From positions 27,966 through 91,965 of the IMG/VR virus record IMGVR_UViG_3300042453_001967: 64,000 nt of DNA; one strand, 5' to 3'. Below, in pieces: positions 16,886 through 24,888 of the stretch. Position 1 is the stretch's first letter; each line of letters opens with the position of its first letter. The DNA comes from a virus. Both the position numbers and the translations under genes were made by a program. Below the pieces are notes generated by a model, which had not been told where the DNA came from, ran no database searches, and worked only from the letters and a program-made list of their open reading frames with translations.

Positions 16886-16890
16886 AATTT

Positions 16891-19746
16891 TTAAACATTT
16901 TCGAAAGATGCACCTGTAGGTGTAATTATAAATTCCAAATCAATGAATTCCAATGAGCGGGTTGGTTTAATATATATTTTACCTCTCAAAGTGTTTGCAT
17001 CAATATCCTCTGGGTCGTTTGATACTGTTACTCTGAATTCGTAAACACCTCTTTCTCTTTTTATCGATTCTAATATTGGATTAACTAATCTTAAGAACTC
17101 ATTACGAACTTGTTCATCATTTTGTTCAAATAAAAGTCTAACCGCAACTGCTGATATTAATTTTCTCGTTCTCAACAAAAGTCTTCTTACGTTTATTCTA
17201 TCCAAAGCGGATTCTCTAACTTGTAAAGTTTTGTTACCCCAAATTATAGTACCTGTATCAGCAAAAGTTGCGATTGGATTAATTCTATTCTTATACAAAT
17301 CATCTCTTTCATCCAATGTTAATTTCTTATATGCTTTAATTGAATTAACTAAACCTCTTGAATACCCGGCCACAGCAAACCATGGAAAAGAAACATTATC
17401 GGTTAACGCAATGTTCCTTAATACTTCACCTGTTGGTGGTAAAAACAATTGTGTTGCATTATCCACATCTCTCACTTGAATCCACGGCCAATATGTTGAC
17501 GAATAGTTACTATCAATTGATACTAAATCCAATGAATCAATAATTTCATCAGTTGTTGTTTGATTTGGACTTGATATTACGTATAAAGAGTCTGCTCTAT
17601 CTTCTTCAACCATTTCAATTGCGTAAGCTGTCAATGAACTGTGGTCAAAAAAGTTTATACCTGGTGTCGCAAATATATTGATATCAACCGCTTCTGGATT
17701 TGAAAAAGTGTCAATACCTTGTATGTATGAGTAATAATCAGAATTTCCTGAAAGAGTACTAAATACACCCCCATTTGAAGTGTTACCACTTACATATGTT
17801 GGTTTACCAAAGATATAATTGTCACCATATGTTCTTACGTTTCTATAAATGTCCCACCCATCAAATCCACCACATACCGCTAATGTAAACTTTCTATAGT
17901 TAATATTTGTTAATTTATTGTTTGTTGCATCTGTTTGACCTTCTAAATCATATGGTGTTGTTAAATACGTCGTACCTGTCAAAGTTGAAGCGTTTGTTGA
18001 TAAGTGAAATCCTTCAGTTGATGAAGTTGCATTTATTCCTTTAAATTTAAATAAATCTCTATCAAATGTAACTTGACTAACTTGATTACCTAAACCGAAA
18101 TATGTTCTTCTTAGTTTATCACCTGAAGATAAAATAGGAGTACCATCTGATTCATAACCCATAATATCACCAGCATCGTAGAACTCCGTTTTGTACATAA
18201 CAGAACCCAAAGTTTTTGAACCGAACGTACTATTTGATACGAACCCTTTAAATCCTGCGGGATATGCGTCTGATGGTGCACTACTACTCATCGATAACAT
18301 AATATATCTTGAACGTAATTCATATTCTCCATCGGAGGTTCCAATCTTTCTTGCAACGTATCCAGGTAAATCTGGATTCATTGAACATCTTGAGAATTTT
18401 TCAAGTACAACAATGTTATCATCGGTATCATTAAAATCCCTAACAATCAAATCAAATTCACCTGTTTCAATGTTAATGTTTATTATCGATATTTTTACTT
18501 CAAAATTAGCACTGTCTCCATCTGAAATAGTGATTATGTCAAATAAATCAACAACTTCACCACCACGAACTTCTGAAACAATTGTTGGAGAAACAGGTGT
18601 GTCCCATTTTGTTCTAAAAGAATTTGTTTCACTTTCATAGATTTCTGTTAAACTTAAACCTCTGATATAACCTTGTTTGTAGGCCTCTAAAAGATAGTTA
18701 GGGTATGACTCGAAAACATAAATTGGAACATCACCTTTTAATCTATCATAAACGTCTGTACCAAATACTTTGGTTACGTATTTTGATGAAGTACTGTCCA
18801 TACTACATGTAAAAGATTTTGCTCCACTTGTTGCACCTGTTACATTTACAGTAAACTCAGATAAAGGATTTGATGTTAAACCAGTACCACTGATATTAAA
18901 ATTGGAATCGGTAGTTACTTCAAGATTCAATGTTTGTCCAACATACGAACCTCTCGGTCTAAAAGATAAAATTATCTTTCCATCGTAGTCACTATTCAAA
19001 GTTGCGTTATAGGTATATCTTGTTACATCAAACCTTGAAGTACCACTATTGTAAACAAATAAGTATGAATAAACTTCGGTATTACCTGTGTTAACTAAAA
19101 CGTTATACCACTCTTTATTATTGTTATTGTTTGCGTTATCTAAACCTGTCAAAGGAGAAACTTCCTCCAAAGAGGTGGTTAATGATGTTGTACCTGAAGA
19201 TGGTACATTTCCCATAACAAACCATTGACCATGGTTTGAAGAAGTATTACCACTAAAATTAGATACAATATAATCGGTAATGTAATTTCCATCTACTGAA
19301 ATTTTATCGGACAATTCCGAATATATTGTACTACCTGTAATTGTACTGGTAGTTGCGGACATGGTTAAACCAGATGTTGTTCCACTTAAAGTTCCCAAAG
19401 TAACACCACCAATAGTTTGTATTCCAAAACTTTTACTTGGCATATATCCTGTTAAACCTAATATCCTTGTAACAAATAATTGGTTTGATTCTTCTAAGTA
19501 TGATTTAGCAAAATATGGCAATTCAAATTTTGGGTTACCATTCCCATCTTTAAGTGGAGACGTTGTTCCAAAATAGGACTTAAACTCGTCGAAATCAGTT
19601 ATTAAAATCGGCTCAAACGCAGGACCTTTTAAGGTCTCACCTACTAAACCAAGTGTACTTACACCCACACTTTGAGCTACAAAAGTTAAATCTTTTTCTG
19701 ATGTGTATACACCAGGAGATACAAAAACTCTATTTGAATTTGCCAT
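16891..19746 (-). CDS. 18: Tail sheath protein gp18
   Basis: 951 aa, larger than T4 gp18 (659 aa), so extra surface domains are inserted. The N-terminus SPGVYTSEKDL ... VGVSTLGLVGETLKGPAF followed by DFDEFKSYFG is the conserved sheath start. The conserved C-terminal core is also clear (SFPWFAVAGYSRGLV, DRINVRRLLLRTRKLI, FEQND and a final EFIDLEFIITPTG). The middle (about residues 110-560) is Ser/Thr/Gly-rich beta sequence and is the likely insertion exposed on the tail surface. Sheath subunits contract to drive the tube through the cell envelope. A late-promoter motif lies 36 bases upstream. Confidence 0.93.
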   Translation of the reverse strand: MANSNRVFVSPGVYTSEKDLTFVAQSVGVSTLGLVGETLKGPAFEPILITDFDEFKSYFGTTSPLKDGNGNPKFELPYFAKSYLEESNQLFVTRILGLTGYMPSKSFGIQTIGGVTLGTLSGTTSGLTMSATTSTITGSTIYSELSDKISVDGNYITDYIVSNFSGNTSSNHGQWFVMGNVPSSGTTSLTTSLEEVSPLTGLDNANNNNNKEWYNVLVNTGNTEVYSYLFVYNSGTSRFDVTRYTYNATLNSDYDGKIILSFRPRGSYVGQTLNLEVTTDSNFNISGTGLTSNPLSEFTVNVTGATSGAKSFTCSMDSTSSKYVTKVFGTDVYDRLKGDVPIYVFESYPNYLLEAYKQGYIRGLSLTEIYESETNSFRTKWDTPVSPTIVSEVRGGEVVDLFDIITISDGDSANFEVKISIININIETGEFDLIVRDFNDTDDNIVVLEKFSRCSMNPDLPGYVARKIGTSDGEYELRSRYIMLSMSSSAPSDAYPAGFKGFVSNSTFGSKTLGSVMYKTEFYDAGDIMGYESDGTPILSSGDKLRRTYFGLGNQVSQVTFDRDLFKFKGINATSSTEGFHLSTNASTLTGTTYLTTPYDLEGQTDATNNKLTNINYRKFTLAVCGGFDGWDIYRNVRTYGDNYIFGKPTYVSGNTSNGGVFSTLSGNSDYYSYIQGIDTFSNPEAVDINIFATPGINFFDHSSLTAYAIEMVEEDRADSLYVISSPNQTTTDEIIDSLDLVSIDSNYSSTYWPWIQVRDVDNATQLFLPPTGEVLRNIALTDNVSFPWFAVAGYSRGLVNSIKAYKKLTLDERDDLYKNRINPIATFADTGTIIWGNKTLQVRESALDRINVRRLLLRTRKLISAVAVRLLFEQNDEQVRNEFLRLVNPILESIKRERGVYEFRVTVSNDPEDIDANTLRGKIYIKPTRSLEFIDLEFIITPTGASFENV

Positions 19747-19781
19747 TTTTATATTGTTTGGTTATATTATTTTATTTCTTT

Positions 19782-19795
19782 TTATAATAAATATT
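19782..19795 (-). promoter_or_regulatory. Candidate phage late promoter element for tail sheath
   Basis: Minus strand reads TAATATTTATTATA in the leader of the sheath gene, 35 bases before the ATG. Member of the common ATATTTATnAT family. Confidence 0.5.
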
Positions 19796-19881
19796 ATCAC
19801 ATTTACCAAAGATTCCCTTTATTTTATAAAAAAAAATAGTTATATATATAAATTTATCTTTTTTTATCTATATTTATCTTT

Positions 19882-20061
19882 ATGAAAGATAACACTTCTA
19901 AAAATATAAAAATAAGTGAATATCATCACAAAATACTGAAAGAATATTGTGAAATTAACGGATTAAAAATTCACAAAGTAATTCAAAAAAGTATTGAAGA
20001 AATTTGTAAAAATAACACAAAACAAATACAACAACAAAAAAGAGACATTTATGGGGATTAA
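19882..20061 (+). CDS. Small ribbon-helix-helix-like protein, 59 aa
   Basis: ATG at 19882 to TAA at 20059-20061. The sequence KNIKISEYHHKILKEYCEIN followed by GLKIHKVIQKSIEEICK has the layout of CopG/Arc-type proteins: a short beta strand (IKIS), a helix (YHHKILKEYCEI), a turn with NGLK, and a second helix. Proteins of this form with a terminal RDIYGD tail occur in T4-like phages and are probably DNA-binding regulators; function here is unproven. It is the only plus-strand gene between the sheath and gp15-like genes. TATTTATC lies 4-11 bases before the ATG. Its last 4 bases overlap the end of the convergent gp15-like gene. Confidence 0.65.
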   Translation: MKDNTSKNIKISEYHHKILKEYCEINGLKIHKVIQKSIEEICKNNTKQIQQQKRDIYGD

Positions 20062-21152
20062 GTTAGTTCATATGAATATGAATACTTTGATTTACCAATT
20101 GAATTAATGGTAACCCCTGAAAATGTATTATTACCTGTAATATTTGAATAATTTTCATTAATTGTGTATTGTGTTGTTCCCGATGTTTGATTTGTGTCAA
20201 TAAACAATCTTACGGTTTGATTTATTGAATCACCTGTTATAGTGTTAATTACATCATTAAAAACAATCTCTATTGTTTTATCTACTTTATATTGTGAGGT
20301 TGCGGTATAAGTGGCAATAACTGAACCACTACTATATGAAGAATTTAAAGTTATTAAATTACTTTTATTACTACTTTTTAATTTTCTACTATCAACTTCA
20401 CTCATCAATATTGCTCTTGAAATCGCTGGTGAAACTTCAAACTCTTCTTCATCAATCAAAAACCCTAACATCGTAAAAGAATAATTTTGAACATAGAATC
20501 TTCTACCATCCATTGTATCCATTGCGGTGTTATCGTTTTCTATTCTATCTAAAATTATTGGTATATAATGTCCTTTAATTTTAGTATAGGCTTGTCTTGA
20601 TGAAAATTTTTGTAAAACTTTTTTATTGAAAGTGTTAATATCTCTAAATTTTGTACAAACAATTGTTACATCAAATCCAATGTCAACAGGTACAGGTTGA
20701 GGTATCTTATACACATCGGCACCCATTTGATTCCCATCCCAAGTTGGTACCGAGGCATAGAAAAAATCTCTTCTATCGGGTATGGTTCTTTGAATTGATG
20801 GATTAGTACCCAATTGAACATCAGGTTTTCTGACAACCGCAATAAATGGTAATTTTATATTACCATCTTCATCTGAAAAGTTCCAATTATTTTTAAATTC
20901 TGACCATCTTTGAATCGTTAGTATTTTTGGTATTATAGGTAACTCTTCACCATCAGACATTATTTTAAAATTTTCTTTTACAAATTCAAGCATACCCAAA
21001 TCCATGTCATCATGCATAATTGAATCAGGTAAAAAAGTATCTGATTTTGTTATTTCTTCTAACAATTCTTTTCTTCTACCAATAACGGCATTGTCTGTAT
21101 TTTGACTAACACCAAAAACTTTTATATCTGTTTTTCTTTTAGGTAATCCCAT
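20058..21152 (-). CDS. gp15-like tail sheath stabiliser/terminator
   Basis: 364 aa. The middle region has the gp15 order: a proline-led strand (PVPVDIGFDVTIVCTKFRDI), then a helix ending FSSRQAY, then GHYIPIILDRIENDNTAMD, DGRRFYVQNYSFTMLGFLI and a closing PAISRAI. T4 gp15 (272 aa) shows the same sequence of elements; it forms the ring that caps the finished tail and binds the neck. The N-terminal 90 residues and a Thr/Ser-rich beta tail after about residue 260 are additions. It follows the gp14-like gene by 2 bases. The match is by pattern only, so gp15 is likely but not certain. Confidence 0.6.
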   Translation of the reverse strand: MGLPKRKTDIKVFGVSQNTDNAVIGRRKELLEEITKSDTFLPDSIMHDDMDLGMLEFVKENFKIMSDGEELPIIPKILTIQRWSEFKNNWNFSDEDGNIKLPFIAVVRKPDVQLGTNPSIQRTIPDRRDFFYASVPTWDGNQMGADVYKIPQPVPVDIGFDVTIVCTKFRDINTFNKKVLQKFSSRQAYTKIKGHYIPIILDRIENDNTAMDTMDGRRFYVQNYSFTMLGFLIDEEEFEVSPAISRAILMSEVDSRKLKSSNKSNLITLNSSYSSGSVIATYTATSQYKVDKTIEIVFNDVINTITGDSINQTVRLFIDTNQTSGTTQYTINENYSNITGNNTFSGVTINSIGKSKYSYSYELT

Positions 21153-21154
21153 AA

Positions 21155-21667
21155 TTAAATTCCTCTAAATTCAAATTCTTGTGCTGGTACGCAAAGAATA
21201 GTTCTATAATATGGTTTAAAACCAAACATATTATGTTTATTGTCTGATACAACTTTACCATCATTTGTAACAGTATAGTATCTAATTTTTTCTTCAGATT
21301 CAGGATACCCAATAAAGTCACCATATTTGATATCTATCTGCATTTCTTCTAAATGTTTTAAATAGACAGATACCGACATATTTCCCGGTTCCAAATATCT
21401 GTTTACTCCTTTTGTATAACTATTGTTTTTTGGTTCTTCTATTTTTACCAAACCATAAAATTCAACAGGTGGGTAAAATTTTATCCCATCTTTACCCACT
21501 TCACCATATACGTTATCGGTATCCGTTTTTTGTCTATCAACTCTAAAAAGAACCAATCTCATACCTAAATCACCGTGTAGATACTCTTCACCCAATTGAA
21601 CATTTAAATCCATATCTGTTTGGGAAAAAAATTTTGAAATTCTTGTAATGGGTAATTTGTTTTTCAT
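21155..21667 (-). CDS. gp14-like neck protein
   Basis: 170 aa. The DNVYGEVGKDGIKFYPPVEFYG segment followed by a strand, a MSVSVYLKHLEEM helix/strand, DIKYGDFIGYPESEEKIRYY and a closing YRTILCVPAQEF matches the order in T4-like gp14 neck proteins (YGE, then P-x-E, then GDxI, then the Y-x-V strand). T4 gp14 is 256 aa, so this copy is short. gp13 and gp14 complete the head so that the tail can join; the gp13-like gene is about 2 kb away on the plus strand. Start ATG is preceded closely by a late-promoter motif. Confidence 0.55.
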   Translation of the reverse strand: MKNKLPITRISKFFSQTDMDLNVQLGEEYLHGDLGMRLVLFRVDRQKTDTDNVYGEVGKDGIKFYPPVEFYGLVKIEEPKNNSYTKGVNRYLEPGNMSVSVYLKHLEEMQIDIKYGDFIGYPESEEKIRYYTVTNDGKVVSDNKHNMFGFKPYYRTILCVPAQEFEFRGI

Positions 21668-21680
21668 ATATAATAAATAG
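21668..21680 (-). promoter_or_regulatory. Candidate phage late promoter element for gp14-like/gp15-like genes
   Basis: Minus strand reads CTATTTATTATAT directly abutting the ATG of the gp14-like gene. If this is a -10 element the transcript would be almost leaderless. The opposite strand of the same 51-base gap has TTATTTATTA copies before the divergent helicase gene. Confidence 0.45.
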
Positions 21681-21718
21681 TTTATATTATCAATCTTATT
21701 TATTATTATTTATTAAAG

Positions 21719-23473
21719 ATGCTTGATAAAGTACCGGAAATTGTTGCAAAAAATATTTTAGAGACCTACGAGGGTTACAATAACCAAATGCTCGATTGGA
21801 AAAAAAAATTTGAAACAAATAAAAGTTTTAAATTAACAAGACCTCAATCTGAATATGTTATCAAATATCATGAAGTTGTACCTAAAGTAGCAAGAAAAAA
21901 TATTGTTATAGTTGAGAACTTTGGAGAAAAACTAAAAGAAACAAAGGAATTAGATTTTGTTCCCGAAAAAATATGGTGTGAAAAATTATTGTGTGAAACA
22001 GATAAGGCGTACCATATATGGGGTAAGATTTATGAAAACCAAAAAAATCATGCGATGTGGATTCCAAAATCAGCAATTATACAAGAAGAAAAAAAATTAA
22101 ATAGAGAAATAGATTATTCCCCATATGATAATAGACCACCATTACCTCATCAAAAAATAGCTATTGAAAAATTACTATCGAACGATAGATTTATATTAGC
22201 AGATGATATGGGTTTGGGTAAAACGACATCAACAATAATTGCTTCATTAGAAAGTCAATCAAAAAAAATTCTTATAATATGTCCAGCCTCTTTAAAAATA
22301 AATTGGCAAAGAGAAATTGAAATTTATTCAAACAAAAAAACTCTAATTGTGGAAGGAGGTAAATGGGGTTCAACATTTGATTATTACATAATAAATTATG
22401 ACATTATAAAAAATTATCACACAATTGGTGAACCCGAAATTGGTGAACAAAAAAACACACAGATTTCAGATACTAATTTTGACCTAGCAATAGTTGATGA
22501 GGCCCATTATATTTCAAATACAACAGCACAAAGAACAAAGTTAATAAATGATATCTTATCAAAGATACCTAAAGTTTGGTTACTTACAGGTACACCTATG
22601 ACATCGAGACCGATAAATTATTTTAACCTATTAAGAATTGTAAATTCAAATGTGACTTTGGATTGGTCTTCATATGTTAGAAGATATTGTGGTGGGTATC
22701 AGTTTACAGTAAACGGTAGAAAAATTTGGAATACAGGTGGAGCAACAAATTTAGATGAATTAAGATTAAAAACAAAAAACACTATATTACGAAGATTAAA
22801 AACAGATATTTTAGATTTACCAGATAAAATAATTAGTCCTGTATTTTTAACCTTATCAAGTACTGAATATGATAGTGGATTGGAAGAGTTTATTCAAATC
22901 GCTCAAGAAAACAAAAATAAAGAGTCGTTATCTGTGACAATTAACAGGTTAATGAAAATTAGAAAAATAATTTCAGAACAAAAAGTAGATTATACTTGTG
23001 AGATAATTGATAGGTGTTTGGAGCAAGGAAAAAAAATTATTGTTTTTACTAATTTTACAATGGCATTGGATATGTTACATGAAAAATATAAAAAAAATTC
23101 GGTTGTCTTAGATGGTAGAATGTCTAAAGAAAAAAGACAAAAATCCGTTGATAGATTTCAAACCGAAGATAAAATAAAAATTTTCATATCAAATATTGTT
23201 GCTGGTGGTGTTGGTATTACCCTAACAGAAGCCGAAGTTGTTATCATGAACGATTTATCTTTCGTTCCCGCACATCACAGTCAGGCGGAAGATAGGGCAT
23301 TTAGATATGGTCAGAAAAAAAACGTAGTTGTCTACTATCCAATTTTTGAAAACACAATAGAAAAAATAGTTTATAATATTTTGCAAAAAAAGAAAAATAT
23401 AATAGACCAAGTTATGGGTGACGGTGATTTTGGTGAAAACTTCGCACAATCACTTCTCAAACAAATTATTTAA
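21719..23473 (+). CDS. SNF2-family (SMARCAL1-like) DNA helicase/translocase
   Basis: 584 aa. Superfamily 2 motifs are in order: Q-like LPHQ at 143-146, motif I DDMGLGKT (162-169), ICPASLKINWQ (Ia), motif II DEAH (260-263), motif III LTGTPM (289-294), motif IV IVFTNF near 440, motif V with NIVAGGVGITLTEA, and motif VI QAEDRAFRYGQ near 521. The set and the compact length fit annealing-type SNF2 enzymes. It would remodel forks or branched DNA, a job done by UvsW in T4, though it is not a UvsW homologue in motif style. It diverges from the gp14-like gene and its 3' end overlaps the convergent 92 aa gene by 24 bases. Confidence 0.88.
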   Translation: MLDKVPEIVAKNILETYEGYNNQMLDWKKKFETNKSFKLTRPQSEYVIKYHEVVPKVARKNIVIVENFGEKLKETKELDFVPEKIWCEKLLCETDKAYHIWGKIYENQKNHAMWIPKSAIIQEEKKLNREIDYSPYDNRPPLPHQKIAIEKLLSNDRFILADDMGLGKTTSTIIASLESQSKKILIICPASLKINWQREIEIYSNKKTLIVEGGKWGSTFDYYIINYDIIKNYHTIGEPEIGEQKNTQISDTNFDLAIVDEAHYISNTTAQRTKLINDILSKIPKVWLLTGTPMTSRPINYFNLLRIVNSNVTLDWSSYVRRYCGGYQFTVNGRKIWNTGGATNLDELRLKTKNTILRRLKTDILDLPDKIISPVFLTLSSTEYDSGLEEFIQIAQENKNKESLSVTINRLMKIRKIISEQKVDYTCEIIDRCLEQGKKIIVFTNFTMALDMLHEKYKKNSVVLDGRMSKEKRQKSVDRFQTEDKIKIFISNIVAGGVGITLTEAEVVIMNDLSFVPAHHSQAEDRAFRYGQKKNVVVYYPIFENTIEKIVYNILQKKKNIIDQVMGDGDFGENFAQSLLKQII

Positions 23474-23728
23474 TTCTTTTTTTATTTTTTCTTTTTCATC
23501 CATATCCACAATATTATTATCAATAATTTTATTCCAAACACTGTAAATCATTTGCGGTTTGAATTCATCATCTTTTTTTGATAAACTCGCAGTGAGTTTA
23601 TTTTCATTAGAATTATATTTTATTTTACTTTTTTCACTAATTTCTAAAACAAAATCAATGTTTTTTTTTGTACAAAAAAGAAAAAACTCATAAAATATTT
23701 TAGAATTAAATATATTATTGTTAGACAT
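23450..23728 (-). CDS. Small hypothetical protein, 92 aa
   Basis: Not recognised. It is rich in Lys, Asn and Phe, with an N-terminal helix containing KIFYEFFLFCTKK, a short beta hairpin (DFVLEISEKSKIKYNSNENK) and a C-terminal charged helix (DMDEKEKIKKELNNLF). This small two-part layout is compatible with a regulatory or accessory protein but gives no clear function. It is convergent with the helicase, overlapping by 24 bases, and divergent from the gp13-like gene; the 41-base gap to that gene holds a palindromic promoter-like element. Codon use and A/T content look like its neighbours. Confidence 0.5.
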   Translation of the reverse strand: MSNNNIFNSKIFYEFFLFCTKKNIDFVLEISEKSKIKYNSNENKLTASLSKKDDEFKPQMIYSVWNKIIDNNIVDMDEKEKIKKELNNLFEK

Positions 23729-23747
23729 AGTGTACTGAATATACGAG

Positions 23748-23759
23748 TATTTATAAATA
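23748..23759. promoter_or_regulatory. Palindromic candidate late promoter, possibly bidirectional
   Basis: The 12-mer TATTTATAAATA is its own reverse complement and lies between the divergent 92 aa gene and the gp13-like gene. Both directions match the TATTTATA family, so one site could serve both genes. Confidence 0.45.
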
Positions 23760-23769
23760 AAGTAAATTC

Positions 23770-24888
23770 ATGAGTATAACAATAATTTCAAATACCGAAA
23801 AACAAAAACTATATACACAAGTTTTTCATTTATTAGGTTTACCTGTTAGAGGTGTCGAATTAACCGAAGAACAAATGGACACCTTTTTAGAGTTATCGGT
23901 ATCAGAGTATGAACAGTATGTTAATGATTGGTTAATCGAATCTCAATGGTCGGCATTAGTTGGTTTAGATGTGGATACACAATCCTTAACAAGAGCATTC
24001 ACAACAAGAAGTTTGGATTATGAAACACAATATAGTCACTCGTACTCTAAGATTGTTGGATTACAAGCCGGTGGTGATAGTGAACTGAAAAAAGACTATA
24101 TAACGTTGTCAGCCAACACCCAAACCTATGTAATTCCTGCTGGTAGAGAAATAAACGAATTATTATGGTTTACCAGAGCAGAATTAACTGATTCTATTGT
24201 TGACCCATTTTTGGGTGGGTTTGGTGGATTAGGTGGTGTTGCTTTTGGGGGTGTCGGTGGTTTTGCTCAACAAGGTGCATCGGGGTCATATTTCTTGTTA
24301 CCAGCATACGACCTTTTATTGAGAATGCAGGACAGAAATTTAAAAAATAGACTTATAGGTGGTGAACTCACATATCGAATAACAGCAGGTCCAAATGGTA
24401 CTAAAATAGTTCATTTATCAAACGTACCTGGTGGTAGATTCGATTTTGGTTCGATACAAAATAATAGAAGTAGAGTTTGGTATTGGTACTATGACACCAC
24501 ATCAAGTGACACTTGTTTAGATAAAAACAGTGGTATCGTTAAATTACCATCAGATGTGGAGGTTGAAGAATTAACATGGGATATGTTAAATAAACCCGCA
24601 CAAAATTGGGTTAGAAAGTATCTTATTGCCTATTCAAAAGAAGGATTAGGTAGAATATGGGGTAAATTTTCAGGTGATTTACAAGTACCTGATAGTACAA
24701 TAAAATTAGACTATAGTACATTGTTGACCGAAGGTAAAGACGAAAAATTAAAACTAATTGAAGAATTAATGAATCGTTTAGAAAGACTTAGACCAGATAA
24801 ATTATTGGAGCGAAAGGGAGCAGAAGCTGAAAATTTAAACAAGGCTCTTAAATATAGACCTTTCCAATCACCATATAACGTAATTTAA
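23770..24888 (+). CDS. gp13-like neck protein (head completion)
   Basis: 372 aa. The N-terminal third (LGLPVRGVELTEEQMDTFLELSV and EYEQYVNDWLIESQW) is helical and matches the start of T4-like gp13 proteins (a small helical bundle with an L-x-x-x-Q-x-x-x-x-I pattern). A Gly-rich loop (FLGGFGGLGGVAFGGVGGF, about residues 149-167) is inserted. The C-terminal part WDMLNKPAQNWVRKYLIAYS, KEGLGRIWGKFSGD, then the LTEGKDEKLKLIEELMNRLERLRP helix is the best conserved block. gp13 joins the portal region to gp14. The gene ends 4 bases inside the convergent DNA polymerase gene. Confidence 0.65.
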   Translation: MSITIISNTEKQKLYTQVFHLLGLPVRGVELTEEQMDTFLELSVSEYEQYVNDWLIESQWSALVGLDVDTQSLTRAFTTRSLDYETQYSHSYSKIVGLQAGGDSELKKDYITLSANTQTYVIPAGREINELLWFTRAELTDSIVDPFLGGFGGLGGVAFGGVGGFAQQGASGSYFLLPAYDLLLRMQDRNLKNRLIGGELTYRITAGPNGTKIVHLSNVPGGRFDFGSIQNNRSRVWYWYYDTTSSDTCLDKNSGIVKLPSDVEVEELTWDMLNKPAQNWVRKYLIAYSKEGLGRIWGKFSGDLQVPDSTIKLDYSTLLTEGKDEKLKLIEELMNRLERLRPDKLLERKGAEAENLNKALKYRPFQSPYNVI

